Source: JBQTIP01 sp052388025
GTDB taxonomy: Bacteria > Actinomycetota > UBA4738 > HRBIN12
Assembly: GCA_052388025.1 (NCBI GenBank)
Contig: JBQTIP010000045.1
Location: 1-39,949, forward strand
DNA: 39,949 nt
Direction of reading: 5' to 3'
A program made the translations under genes and the position numbers. This document shows, in pieces, positions 1 to 7,566 of this stretch (position 1 is the stretch's first letter; each line of letters starts with the position of its first letter). A model generated the notes under the pieces. That model searched no databases. It was given only the letters and a program-made list of their open reading frames with translations, and was not told the DNA's origin.

Positions 1-749
1 GGCCGGAAGTAGTACCCGCCGACCAGGTCGCCGTGCGCGGGCATGGGCTCCGCCCGCGCCCACAGGAAGGTCGCGACGATGTGCCGCTCCACGGTGAGCG
101 GCAGGTCCACGCCCACCTGCAACGCGAACGGTCTCGTCCACGGCCCCGCCGCGATCAGCACCCGCTCGCACGCGGCCCGCGTGCCGTCCTCCGCCACGAG
201 GGTCGCCCCGCCCGACCCGATCCCCTCGACGGACGCGACGCGCCTCCTGAGCCTGGCCTCGGCCCCGAGCTCCACGGCCCGCTGGAAGAGACCCTGCGTG
301 ACGCCCACCGGGTCCGCGTGCCCGGCGTCCCGCTCCCAGGCCGCGATCCCGATGCCCTCGAGATCGAACTGCGGGAAGCGCTCGAGCACGTCGTCGACGC
401 TCAGCAGGTCCGTAACCACCCCAAAGCCGTTCAGTCGGGCCACGGCCTCGCGCATCGACGCCTCGTCCGCCGGCGGGTGCAGGTACAGGAGCCCGGTGCG
501 CCGGAAGTCGGCGTTCCGCCCCGTGTGCTCCTCGAAGCGCTCGATCATCTCGATGCTCTCGTGCGCGGTCCGCGCGAGGAACGGGTTCGTGTAGTAGGCG
601 CGGCAGATCGCGCTCGACCGCCCGGTCGGCCCGCCCGCCGGCGCGCCCCGCTCGAATATCGCCACCTTCAGCCCTCGAGACGCGAGGTGATAGGCCGCCG
701 ACGAGCCGTGGCACCCGGCCCCGACGATCCCGACGTCGAACGAATCCAT
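1..749 (-). CDS. FAD-dependent oxidoreductase, DAO/sarcosine oxidase-like (3' end outside window)
   Basis: The minus strand reads MDSFDVGIVGAGCHGSSAAY and continues without a stop to the window edge, so about 249 N-terminal residues are visible. Residues 6-14 are the dinucleotide-binding GxGxxG-type turn (GIVGAGCHG) followed by a helix and an acidic strand end (VAIFERG), the classic Rossmann start of the DAO family. A second family signature, 'VLIAAGPWT', lies near residue 218. Such enzymes oxidise the C-N bond of amino acids or N-methyl amines with FAD in the cytoplasm. The substrate cannot be told because the C-terminal half is missing. I chose ATG 749 because GGGAG sits 9 nt upstream; an in-frame ATG at 755 is too close to it. 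The gene lies just downstream of the tRNA on the same strand. Confidence 0.85.
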   Translation of the reverse strand, partial: MDSFDVGIVGAGCHGSSAAYHLASRGLKVAIFERGAPAGGPTGRSSAICRAYYTNPFLARTAHESIEMIERFEEHTGRNADFRRTGLLYLHPPADEASMREAVARLNGFGVVTDLLSVDDVLERFPQFDLEGIGIAAWERDAGHADPVGVTQGLFQRAVELGAEARLRRRVASVEGIGSGGATLVAEDGTRAACERVLIAAGPWTRPFALQVGVDLPLTVERHIVATFLWARAEPMPAHGDLVGGYYFR

Positions 750-797
750 CCTCATCCGCTCCCGGTCGCGTCCGTCCACTAGAGGTCCATCGTGGCG

Positions 798-870
798 CTC
801 CGGGGGTGGGACTCGAACCCACAACCTTCGGATTAACAGTCCGCCGCTCTGCCAATTGAGCTACCCCGGA
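798..870 (-). tRNA. tRNA-Asn (anticodon GTT)
   Basis: Reading the minus strand, acceptor arm TCCGGGG (870-864) pairs with CCCCGGA (805-799) and the discriminator is G798. The D arm is GCTC/GAGC. The anticodon loop is CTGTTAA with anticodon GTT, and the T arm is GTGGG TTCGAGT CCCAC. The length is 73 nt. The 3' CCA is not encoded, since the next bases are CGC. The first anticodon-stem pair is G-A, a tolerated mismatch. A -10-like TAGACT lies just upstream on the same strand. Confidence 0.97.
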
Positions 871-883
871 ATGACGCCCGGGC

Positions 884-889
884 AGTCTA
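884..889 (-). promoter_or_regulatory. Candidate -10 box for tRNA-Asn
   Basis: TAGACT on the minus strand lies 13 bp before the mature tRNA 5' end, a normal distance for a short pre-tRNA leader. The same hexamer occurs upstream of ppdK and of the cyclase pseudogene. No convincing -35 is visible. Confidence 0.4.
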
Positions 890-960
890 CCAACGGCCGC
901 TCGGTCCCCTGCCGGCGCATCCGATAGGCTCTGCCGGCACTCGAGTCGGAAGGAGCGGAC

Positions 961-1164
961 ATGAAGTTCATCCTTGGAGCGATCATCGGCTTTCTGATCG
1001 GCTACCAGATGGGGCGGCGAGCCGGGCAGGAGGGAGCGGGCGGGACGGGCGGTCAGGGACGCAAGCTGGTGGATACTGCGCGTGCCCGATTCGGCGTGGT
1101 GCAGCGCGCCAGGGCCTCGATCCAGACCCGGTTCGGAGGCAACGGCGAGCCGGATTGGAACTAG
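961..1164 (+). CDS. Small glycine-rich membrane protein, YtxH-like
   Basis: This 67-residue protein begins with one hydrophobic segment (residues 3-16, FILGAIIGFLIGYQ) that carries small-residue spacing (G, G, G) of the glycine-zipper type. A basic RR follows, then a glycine-rich linker and a positively charged tail. This resembles YtxH/DUF-type small envelope proteins but has no catalytic motif. The start is well supported: GGAAGGAG stands 6 nt before ATG 961. It is transcribed convergently with rpoD, with a palindrome and a long hairpin between them. The function is unknown; a structural or stress role at the membrane is only inference. Confidence 0.75.
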   Translation: MKFILGAIIGFLIGYQMGRRAGQEGAGGTGGQGRKLVDTARARFGVVQRARASIQTRFGGNGEPDWN

Positions 1165-1178
1165 TCTGAGTCAGACTA
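1162..1178. repeat. 17-bp palindrome overlapping a stop codon
   Basis: TAGTCTGAGTCAGACTA is a perfect 8-bp inverted repeat around a central G. It includes the TAG stop of the small membrane protein gene (1162-1164). It could be an operator-like site or part of the termination structure that follows; the sequence does not decide. Confidence 0.45.
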
Positions 1179-1187
1179 CCGGGAAAC

Positions 1188-1249
1188 GGGCGGCGGCTTC
1201 GCGGAGCGGGGGTGGGGATGGGCTGGCAAGCGGAGCGAAGCCGCCGCCC
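1188..1249. terminator. Bidirectional terminator-like hairpin between small membrane gene and rpoD
   Basis: A perfect 15-bp inverted repeat (GGGCGGCGGCTTCGC at 1188-1202, its complement at 1235-1249) encloses 32 nt. It lies between two convergent genes, 6 bp beyond the rpoD stop. No T-run follows on either strand, which is usual in very GC-rich genomes. Termination is inferred from position and stem strength. Confidence 0.6.
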
Positions 1250-1255
1250 CGTGCG

Positions 1256-2563
1256 CTACTCGAGGTAATCCCGGAGCTTCTGCGACCGCGAGGGGTGACG
1301 GAGCTTCGAGAGCGTCTTCGACTCGATCTGGCGGATCCGCTCGCGGGTGACGCCGAACTCGCGGCCTACCTCCTCCAGCGTGCGCGGGTGTCCGTCCAGC
1401 AGCCCGAACCGGAGCTGGATGACCTTCTTCTCGCGCTCCGAGAGCGTGTGGAGCACCGACTCGAGCTGCTCCTGCAGCAGGATGAACGAGGCGGCATCGA
1501 CGGGGACCACGGCCTCGGCGTCTTCGATGAAGTCCCCGAGGTGGGAGTCCTCCTCCTCACCTATCGGAGTCTCGAGCGACACCGGCTCCTGCGACACCTT
1601 GAGGATCTCGCGGACCTTCTCCGCGGGGATCCCCATCTGCCGGCCGATCTCCTCGGGAAGCGGCTCGCGGCCGAGGTCCTGTAGTAGCTGGCGCTGCACC
1701 CGGACGAGCTTGTTGATGGTCTCCACCATGTGCACGGGGATGCGGATCGTGCGCGCCTGGTCGGCGATCGCGCGGGTGATGGCCTGGCGGATCCACCACG
1801 TCGCGTAGGTCGAGAACTTGTACCCCTTCGAGTAGTCGAACTTCTCCACGGCACGGATGAGCCCGAGGTTCCCCTCCTGGATCAGATCGAGGAACAGCAT
1901 CCCCCGCCCCACGTAGCGCTTGGCGATCGATACCACCAGCCGAAGGTTCGCCTCGATCAGCTTCTTCTTCGCGAGCTGCCCATCGCGCTCGACCCGGCGG
2001 AGGAATTCCAGGAGATCGTCTCGGACCTTGGGCTTCCAGCTCTTCGCGATCCGGTCGCGGCCGATGCCCTCCACCTTCCCGAACTTCTCGATCTGGTGGT
2101 CGCGGATGGCGACGACGTGTTCCACGACCCCGCGGAGCCGCTTTCCGTCCACCTTGTCGTCGCCGTCGAGCGAGAAGGTGAGCTCGGTCGCGAACTCGCC
2201 CGCCTCGATGCGGCGGGCGAGATCCACCTCCTGTGCCGCGGTGAGGAGCGGGACCTTCCCGATCTCCTTCAGGTACATCCGGACCGGGTCGTTCGTTGGA
2301 GCCTTGAGGAGGTCGACGTCCAATCGGCTGCTGACGCCCGGCTCGGTGAGGTCCTCCCCCGGTACCTCGATGACCTCGATGCCCTCGCTGCGGAGATGCT
2401 CCTCGACCTGCGTCAGGAATTCCTCGACCTGCTCGGGTGTGAAGTCCTCTACCGGGACGCTTTCCAGGAGATCCTCTGAGGTGACGAAGCCCCGCTCACG
2501 TCCGCGGGCCGCGATTGCTTCCTTCGCTTCCTCCAAGCCCAGGTCGCGGGCTGCCTCGGTCAA
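1256..2563 (-). CDS. rpoD: Primary RNA polymerase sigma factor (sigma-70 family, RpoD/SigA)
   Basis: The product directs RNA polymerase to housekeeping promoters. Region 1.2 begins near residue 92 (NDPVRMYLKEIGKVPLL). Region 2 contains EANLRLVVSIAKRY, FLDLIQEGN and the -10-recognition helix around YATWWIRQAITRAIADQAR. Region 4 ends with the helix-turn-helix EVGREFGVTRERIRQIE. The reading frame is open upstream to a TTG at 2614, but I prefer TTG 2563, because GAGGAG lies 5 nt before it whereas 2614 has no Shine-Dalgarno. That gives 435 residues with a short acidic region 1.1. It follows dnaG by 84 bp in the same direction, the classic macromolecular-synthesis arrangement. A group-2 sigma cannot be excluded, but the full set of regions favours the primary factor. 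Confidence 0.93.
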   Translation of the reverse strand: MTEAARDLGLEEAKEAIAARGRERGFVTSEDLLESVPVEDFTPEQVEEFLTQVEEHLRSEGIEVIEVPGEDLTEPGVSSRLDVDLLKAPTNDPVRMYLKEIGKVPLLTAAQEVDLARRIEAGEFATELTFSLDGDDKVDGKRLRGVVEHVVAIRDHQIEKFGKVEGIGRDRIAKSWKPKVRDDLLEFLRRVERDGQLAKKKLIEANLRLVVSIAKRYVGRGMLFLDLIQEGNLGLIRAVEKFDYSKGYKFSTYATWWIRQAITRAIADQARTIRIPVHMVETINKLVRVQRQLLQDLGREPLPEEIGRQMGIPAEKVREILKVSQEPVSLETPIGEEEDSHLGDFIEDAEAVVPVDAASFILLQEQLESVLHTLSEREKKVIQLRFGLLDGHPRTLEEVGREFGVTRERIRQIESKTLSKLRHPSRSQKLRDYLE

Positions 2564-2598
2564 ACGGGTCTCCTCGCGTGCAATGGGGCGGTTCCGAG

Positions 2599-2604
2599 AG
2601 TGTA
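2599..2604 (-). promoter_or_regulatory. Candidate -10 box for rpoD
   Basis: Minus-strand TACACT stands 35 bp before the TTG start proposed for rpoD, leaving room for a leader of about 29 nt that carries GAGGAG. The same GTACACTC string precedes rpsT. No clear -35 is seen. Confidence 0.35.
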
Positions 2605-2624
2605 CGAAACGCAAACCGGCATCG

Positions 2625-2640
2625 ACCCGCCGCGGCGGGT
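2625..2640 (-). terminator. 16-bp perfect palindrome in the dnaG-rpoD gap
   Basis: ACCCGCCGCGGCGGGT is fully self-complementary and lies 8 bp after the dnaG stop. It could act as an attenuator or RNA processing site between dnaG and rpoD, as intercistronic structures do in other macromolecular-synthesis operons. No T-run follows, and as an RNA hairpin it would need a tight loop. Confidence 0.4.
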
Positions 2641-2647
2641 AACCGTT

Positions 2648-4429
2648 CTACGCCGCGCCCTCGCGCCGATCCTTCAGGCGGCGGAGCTCCCCGTCGGCCG
2701 AGATGAGCTCCTGGAAGAGCGAGTCGTAGTCGGGGTCGGTGGTGGGGTTGAGCTTCTGGAGGCGCTGCCGGATGGCCGCGCTCTTCCTGCGCAGCACGAA
2801 CTCCTGGAGGCGCGTCCACACATCGCGGGCGTACTCGAGCGTCGCGTCGCCGTCGACGGGCTCCAGGGCCAGCCCGGAGAGCAGTCGCGCCATCTTCTCG
2901 TCCTGGGTGCCGGCGACCAGTGAGCCCACATCTCCCTTGGCGCCATTGAGCACGCCGAACAGCTTGCGGTTCTGCGCCGACTGGAAGTGATCCTCGCCGA
3001 GCTTCCCCGCCATCTCGCGGAAGATGTCGTCGTCTCGGGCAAGGAGCTTCAGCATCTCCCGCTCGACCCTCTCCTGAGCGGACGCGCGCTTGATCGCTTG
3101 TCCGACCTCCACGGGGCGTCCGGCCATCTTGCGCTCGAGCGTGATCAGCACCGAGCCCTCCGACACTCCGGCAGACTCCGCCAGCAGGTGCGCGTACTCG
3201 CGCTGGCGCACCGGGTCGGTGAGGCCCTCGACGATCGGAAGCGCCGATGCCACCGCCGCGGTCTGCCCCTCCACGGTGCTGAGGTCGTGGCGCATGACGC
3301 TCCGCCGGATCATGTACTCGACGAGTGGTCTCGCTTCGCCCGCGAGCTCTCGTAGCGCCTCCCCACCGTGCTTGGCTAGGAAGTCGGCCGGATCGAGCCC
3401 CTCCGGCAGGATCAGGACGACGGGTTGGACCGGAAACGTCTCGTGGAACGAGAACGCGCGCTCGGCCGCTCGTGCCCCGGCCTCATCCGAATCGAAGGCA
3501 AGGACCACCCGCTGGGCGAATCGCGAGAGCAGCCGGAAATGCCCTTCCCCGAGCGCCGTACCGCACGTCGCGACCGCGGCTTCGATGCCCGAGCCGACGA
3601 GCGCGATCACGTCCGTGTAGCCCTCGACGACGAACGCCTCACCCGACTTCGTCACCGCGCCCTTGGCCCGGTGCAGGTTGTAGAGGACCTCGCCCTTCCG
3701 GTAGATCGGGGTCTCCGGGGAGTTCAGGTACTTCGGGCCCTCATCGCGGCCGCCGGGGAGCAGCCTCGCCCCCAAGCCGACCGAACGGCCCGAGAGATCG
3801 TTGACCGGGAAGGTGACCCGCCCACGGAACCGGTCGCGCGTCCCGCCGGAGGAGCCCCTCGCCGCGAGCCCCGCCTCCACCAGGATCTCGGGCGAGAAGC
3901 GCGGAGCCAATCGCCGGAGCAGGAAGTCGGGGGAGGCCGGGGCGAAGCCGACGCCGAAGCCCGCTGCTACCTCGCGGTCGATTCCCCGCCGCTGGAGGTA
4001 CGCGCGGGCTTCCTCCGCCTCCGGGGCTTCCAGGAGCGTTCGATGGTACAGGCCGGCCGCCTCCTCGTTGGCCCGGTGGAGCGATTGCCTCCGGGATGCC
4101 GCGCGCCGATCGGCCGGCGACTCGCCCTCGTAGCGGAGCGTCACCCCGGCCTCCTTTGCCAGGCGCTCCACGGCCTCGACGAAGGTCAGGTTCTCGACAC
4201 CCTGGAGGAATCGCACGGCGTCGCCGCCGGCCCCGCAGCCGAAGCAGTAGTAGACCTGCTTGCTCGGGGACACTGAGAACGACGGTGTCTTCTCCGTGTG
4301 GAACGGGCAGAGGCCGACGAGCGAGTCGTGGCCGGCTTTCTTCAGCGTCAGATAGCCGCCGACGATCTTGACCAGGTCGGTCCGTTCCCGGACCGACTCC
4401 AGGTCCTCCTGCCTTATCCTTCCCGCCAC
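2648..4429 (-). CDS. dnaG: DNA primase
   Basis: DnaG makes the RNA primers for chromosome replication and works with the DnaB helicase. The N-terminal zinc-ribbon holds C41, H44, C62 and C65 (CPFH...CFGC). The catalytic core follows. The TOPRIM domain shows E269 in VVEGYTD and the metal-binding D313/D315 in AFDSDEAG. The C-terminal helicase-binding part runs from about residue 430. At 593 residues the length is normal. The start is GTG 4429, preceded by AGGGGACGG, and lies 10 bp after the dgt stop, so the two genes are probably co-transcribed. This dgt-dnaG neighbourhood is also found in mycobacteria. Confidence 0.96.
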   Translation of the reverse strand: MAGRIRQEDLESVRERTDLVKIVGGYLTLKKAGHDSLVGLCPFHTEKTPSFSVSPSKQVYYCFGCGAGGDAVRFLQGVENLTFVEAVERLAKEAGVTLRYEGESPADRRAASRRQSLHRANEEAAGLYHRTLLEAPEAEEARAYLQRRGIDREVAAGFGVGFAPASPDFLLRRLAPRFSPEILVEAGLAARGSSGGTRDRFRGRVTFPVNDLSGRSVGLGARLLPGGRDEGPKYLNSPETPIYRKGEVLYNLHRAKGAVTKSGEAFVVEGYTDVIALVGSGIEAAVATCGTALGEGHFRLLSRFAQRVVLAFDSDEAGARAAERAFSFHETFPVQPVVLILPEGLDPADFLAKHGGEALRELAGEARPLVEYMIRRSVMRHDLSTVEGQTAAVASALPIVEGLTDPVRQREYAHLLAESAGVSEGSVLITLERKMAGRPVEVGQAIKRASAQERVEREMLKLLARDDDIFREMAGKLGEDHFQSAQNRKLFGVLNGAKGDVGSLVAGTQDEKMARLLSGLALEPVDGDATLEYARDVWTRLQEFVLRRKSAAIRQRLQKLNPTTDPDYDSLFQELISADGELRRLKDRREGAA

Positions 4430-4439
4430 CCGTCCCCTG

Positions 4440-5447
4440 TCACTCTTCCAGGAGCCAGCTCTGGGGAAGGAAGAGCTGTTCGTACGTCCGGAGGGCGTAC
4501 CGATCCGTCATGCCGGCGATGTAGTCGGCTATCCGCGTCGGTAGGTCCCCCGGGGAGCGATGGTACTCCGCCGGGACCTCGTCCGGGTGGTCGAGGTAGT
4601 AGGCGAAGAGCGACCGGACGAGCGAGATGGCCTTCTCCTGCTCGGCCCTCGCGTCGTCACGCAGGTACACCTGCTCGAACATGAAGTCTCGAAGCGCGTC
4701 GAGCGCTCGGAACGCGGGGGCGGACAGCCTGATGTCCGGCGTGCCCTCGCTGGTGTGGACGAGATCGGTGACGAGGGTGTTGATCCGCTCGCTGTGGGTC
4801 CGGCCGAGGACCGCGGTCGCCTCCTCGGGAAGCTCATCGGGCTCGAGCACGCCCGCCCGCACGGCGTCGTCGACGTCGTGGTTCACGTACGCGATGCGGT
4901 CGGCGAAGCGAACGATCTTGGCCTCGGGGGTCGAAGGCGGCGGCATCGACCAGCTGTGGTTCACGATGCCGTCGCGGACCTCCCAGGTGAGGTTCAGCCC
5001 CTCCCCGTCGCGCTCGAGGTAGTCGACCACGCGCAGGCTCTGCTCGTTGTGGCGGAACGGCCGCCCGAAGAACGGGGAGAGGGCCTGCTCGCCGAGGTGC
5101 CCGAACGGCGTATGGCCGAGGTCGTGTCCGAGCGCGATGGCCTCGGCGAGGTCCTCGTTCAAGCGAAGGGCCCGGGCGGCGGTCCGGGCGATCTGGGAGA
5201 CCTCCAGCGTGTGGGTGAGCCGGACCCGATAGTGATCGCCCTCGGGCGCCAGGAACACCTGGGTCTTGTGCTTCAGACGGCGAAACGCCTTCGAGTGCAC
5301 GATCCGATCGCGGTCGCGCTGATAGCAGGTGCGGAGGGAATCGGGCGGCTCCTCCCGCTCCCGGCCCTTGCTCGCGGTCGAGAGTGTGGCGTGCTCCGAG
5401 AGCGTGTCGCGCTCGATCTCCTCGGTGCGCTCGCGGGGGTGCCTCAC
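4440..5447 (-). CDS. dgt: Deoxyguanosinetriphosphate triphosphohydrolase-like HD protein
   Basis: This 335-residue protein belongs to the dNTP triphosphohydrolase family, which removes triphosphate from dNTPs and so controls dNTP pools. The metal-binding HD residues are visible: H79 (RLTHTLEV), H108-D109 (ALGHDLGHTPFGH) and D183 (FADRIAYVNHD). Motif YQRDRDRIVHSKAFRRLKHKTQVF is typical of the family. The start is GTG 5447. No Shine-Dalgarno precedes it, but a TAGTAT box lies exactly 6 bp upstream, which points to a leaderless mRNA beginning at the GTG. It is the first gene of the probable dgt-dnaG(-rpoD) unit and is divergent from the cupredoxin gene. Confidence 0.93.
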   Translation of the reverse strand: MRHPRERTEEIERDTLSEHATLSTASKGREREEPPDSLRTCYQRDRDRIVHSKAFRRLKHKTQVFLAPEGDHYRVRLTHTLEVSQIARTAARALRLNEDLAEAIALGHDLGHTPFGHLGEQALSPFFGRPFRHNEQSLRVVDYLERDGEGLNLTWEVRDGIVNHSWSMPPPSTPEAKIVRFADRIAYVNHDVDDAVRAGVLEPDELPEEATAVLGRTHSERINTLVTDLVHTSEGTPDIRLSAPAFRALDALRDFMFEQVYLRDDARAEQEKAISLVRSLFAYYLDHPDEVPAEYHRSPGDLPTRIADYIAGMTDRYALRTYEQLFLPQSWLLEE

Positions 5448-5453
5448 GCGGCC

Positions 5454-5459
5454 ATACTA
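5454..5459 (-). promoter_or_regulatory. TANNNT -10 box of a leaderless dgt mRNA
   Basis: Minus-strand TAGTAT is followed by exactly 6 bp (GGCCGC) and then the GTG start of dgt. Transcription starting about 7 bp after the box would begin at the start codon itself. No Shine-Dalgarno is present. Confidence 0.6.
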
Positions 5460-5563
5460 GCGCGAGCCTCCGACACGCCTGAGGGAGGCCCGGCTCCCCG
5501 AGGCGAGGCCGCTTGGGTGCCCGATCTCGTACAAGGAGTCGAGGGGCGACGGGAGGAGACGGC

Positions 5564-6016
5564 ATGAGCGGTCGGCTGAGGGGAAGGGTGGCGGTAGGTG
5601 TTCTCGCGCTGCTGCTTGTGGGATCCGCCTGCGGCGGGGGCGACTCGGGCGCCGCGAGCGGCGGAGGCGGCAACGGCGACGACGACAAGGGAGGGGGACT
5701 CTACGGCGGCGGCGGCGGAGCTGGTGGAGGCGGAGAGGAGACGGGTACCGGCGGCGCCTCCCTGCTCACCCTCGACCAGAACAACTTCTTGTTCGCGCCT
5801 GCCGATTTCTCCGTGAAGAGCGGCGACACCATCACGGTGAGGAACGCGAACGCCAAGACCCCCCACACCTTCACCGTGGAGGACGAGGGCATCGACGTAG
5901 TGAACGATCCGCTCCAGTCCCAGGACGTCATGATCGACCTGCCTCCGGGGACGTACGAGTTCATCTGCCGGTTTCACGAGGCCCAAGGGATGACCGGCAC
6001 CTTGACGGTCACCTAG
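5564..6016 (+). CDS. Cupredoxin-domain lipoprotein (plastocyanin-like)
   Basis: This is a 150-residue exported protein. Residues 1-22 are a signal peptide ending in a lipobox-like GSA|C23, so it is probably anchored outside the membrane. Residues 24-66 are a low-complexity Gly/Asp linker. Residues 67-150 form a cupredoxin fold with all four type-1 copper ligands visible: H101 (TPHTF), C135 and H138 (ICRFH), and M143 (GMTG). A role in extracytoplasmic electron transfer is family knowledge; the partner is unknown. ATG 5564 has GGGAGGAG 5 nt upstream. A related gene sits at 26229-26618. Its TAG stop shares CTAG (6013-6016) with the stop of the convergent PAS gene. Confidence 0.87.
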   Translation: MSGRLRGRVAVGVLALLLVGSACGGGDSGAASGGGGNGDDDKGGGLYGGGGGAGGGGEETGTGGASLLTLDQNNFLFAPADFSVKSGDTITVRNANAKTPHTFTVEDEGIDVVNDPLQSQDVMIDLPPGTYEFICRFHEAQGMTGTLTVT

Positions 6017-6744
6017 GTGGAGGCCAGGAGCCCGGCCTTCTCCTCCGCAAGTTGCTGGTCGGCCATCCGCCGTACCTGGATGGCCAGGGCTATCTCCTCG
6101 GTGATCGGACGCGTCACCATGACGGCCGCGACGACCCGGCCGAAGATGTCCCGGACGGGGCAGCCGTTGACCTGAAGGATCAGGTCCTGGTAGGTGTCCT
6201 CCGGCCTCATTCGGAGGAGGAACCCGCGGAGCTCCTCGCCCTTCAGGACCTTCTTCTCGAGCAGTTCCTCGGGCTCGAGCCGGTCGCCCGCGATCGTACG
6301 GAAGTCGAACCGCTTGGCCATGTCCTCGATGGTCACGCCCTGCTCGATGCCCGTGGCGTCGTACAGGGACCGGTTGACGTAGAGGATCCGGCCATCCTTG
6401 CCCACGGCGAGGGCACCGTCGGGGATGGCCTCGAGGATGGGCTCGACGTCGGAGGCCGGCGCCACGCCGAGCTTCTGGAGGTACTCGCGGTACTGGCTCG
6501 TGTTGCCCATGGCCATCCGGTACTCGGACAGGTTGGCGACGAGGGTGTGCTCCGTGTTCGTCGTCTTGCCCTCGACGGACTCGATGGCGCGTGCCAGGGC
6601 CTGCAGCTGGTCGTTCATCCGCTGGGCCGTCGCTCCCAGCTTCGAGATCTGGCGGTGCCCCCGCCACAGGAGCGCGCCCATGATCCCGCACAGCACGAGC
6701 AGGGCAAGCTGCCACTGGCTCGAAAGAGGCTTCAGCCACTCCAT
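6013..6744 (-). CDS. Membrane-anchored PAS-domain protein
   Basis: This 243-residue protein has a single transmembrane helix at about residues 10-27 (WQLALLVLCGIMGALLW), a coiled-coil-like stretch at about 30-75, and a PAS sensor domain at about 95-210 (ILEAIPDGALAVGKDGRILYVNRSLYDATG). No kinase, GGDEF, EAL or output domain follows, so it may be a sensor or scaffold working through a partner. ATG 6744 is supported by GGAGG at about 9 nt. The 187 bp upstream (6745-6931) hold a C7 homopolymer and a small hairpin (TTCGGC/GCCGAA), and I see no clear promoter there. Its 3' end overlaps the cupredoxin lipoprotein gene by four bases. Confidence 0.8.
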   Translation of the reverse strand: MEWLKPLSSQWQLALLVLCGIMGALLWRGHRQISKLGATAQRMNDQLQALARAIESVEGKTTNTEHTLVANLSEYRMAMGNTSQYREYLQKLGVAPASDVEPILEAIPDGALAVGKDGRILYVNRSLYDATGIEQGVTIEDMAKRFDFRTIAGDRLEPEELLEKKVLKGEELRGFLLRMRPEDTYQDLILQVNGCPVRDIFGRVVAAVMVTRPITEEIALAIQVRRMADQQLAEEKAGLLAST

Positions 6745-6931
6745 CTCACGACCCTCCTGCGTCGTCGAAGTCGACGGGCGCACCGACCGGCTTCGTCGAG
6801 TGTTTCTTCGGCAGCCCGCCGAACTCAAGTTACCCCCCCTTTTACCTATTTGCGGGTACCGCACCTTGGGAGGACTGGTGGGTAGAACGGGCTAGGCCGT
6901 TCGATCCGAAAGGCCGATATCAGTACGACGG

Positions 6932-7540
6932 CTAGCCGCCGAAGACACGGTAGTAGAGGTACGCGAACGTTTCGCGCGCATATCCGCGCAGCCTCGTGAG
7001 TTGTGTCGTGGCGGCCGACTGCCACGTCGCCGAGACGAAGCCATCGATCCCGAGATCCGAGGCAATCTTCTTGACGCGGAGGTTGTGCCACGGATCCGAG
7101 ACCAGGAACGCGGTTCGCAGGTCGTGCTCGCGCATGAACCCGGCAGCGGCCCGCAGGCTCTCGTAGCTCGAGCGGCCCGTCGGCTCCGCCTGCACCGCCT
7201 CGGCGGGCACGCCTTGGGCGATCAGGTACTCCCGCCCGGCCTCGGCCTCCGTGGTCTCGTCGCCGGCCTGCTTCGCGCCAAGGACCAGCACCCGGTCGGC
7301 CCTGTCGTCGCGGTAGAGCAGCACCGCCTGGTCGAGCCGCCCGGCGAAGACGGGCGAGGGCCGCCCGCCGTACTGGGCAGCGCCCAGGACGACGATGACG
7401 TCGACGCGGTCGATGCTGCTCGCGTCGTCCGTGTGGGCGGCACGCCATACAGCCACGGCCGTAACGCTCACGACGGCCACCACCACAGCGGCAAGGCCCG
7501 CAATGATCGAGAGGATGGGATGGCGGCGGACAACACCCAC
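6932..7540 (-). CDS. YdcF/SanA-like DUF218 protein
   Basis: This 202-residue protein has an N-terminal membrane anchor (residues 8-32). A DUF218 domain follows, with the signatures VIVVLGAAQYGGRPSPVF, RADRVLVLGAKQAGDETTEAEAG and FLVSDPWHNLRVKKIA. The family (SanA, YdcF, ElyC) is linked to envelope integrity and peptidoglycan or lipid-carrier metabolism, with unknown chemistry. The start is GTG 7540; no Shine-Dalgarno is present, but TAGATT lies exactly 6 bp upstream, so a leaderless transcript is likely. It lies 26 bp downstream of the preceding lipoprotein gene. Confidence 0.85.
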   Translation of the reverse strand: MGVVRRHPILSIIAGLAAVVVAVVSVTAVAVWRAAHTDDASSIDRVDVIVVLGAAQYGGRPSPVFAGRLDQAVLLYRDDRADRVLVLGAKQAGDETTEAEAGREYLIAQGVPAEAVQAEPTGRSSYESLRAAAGFMREHDLRTAFLVSDPWHNLRVKKIASDLGIDGFVSATWQSAATTQLTRLRGYARETFAYLYYRVFGG

Positions 7541-7546
7541 TCAGCC

Positions 7547-7552
7547 AATCTA
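7547..7552 (-). promoter_or_regulatory. TANNNT -10 box of a leaderless ydcF-like mRNA
   Basis: Minus-strand TAGATT is followed by 6 bp (GGCTGA) and the GTG start. It lies in the 26-bp gap after the upstream lipoprotein gene, so the ydcF-like gene may have its own promoter. The hexamer is identical to the one before the HIT gene. Confidence 0.55.
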
Positions 7553-7566
7553 GCAGCGGCTCGTCG

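Noticed and set aside
33..782. Long plus-strand open frames (249 and 183 residues) at the left edge
   Set aside because: They are opposite a clear FAD-binding protein on the minus strand, are Arg/Pro/Gly-rich without motifs, and have no ribosome binding site; shadows of high-GC third positions.
3425..5567. Plus-strand frames of 283 and 335 residues opposite dnaG and dgt
   Set aside because: Composition is that of reverse-complement shadows; the minus strand holds complete enzymes with catalytic motifs.
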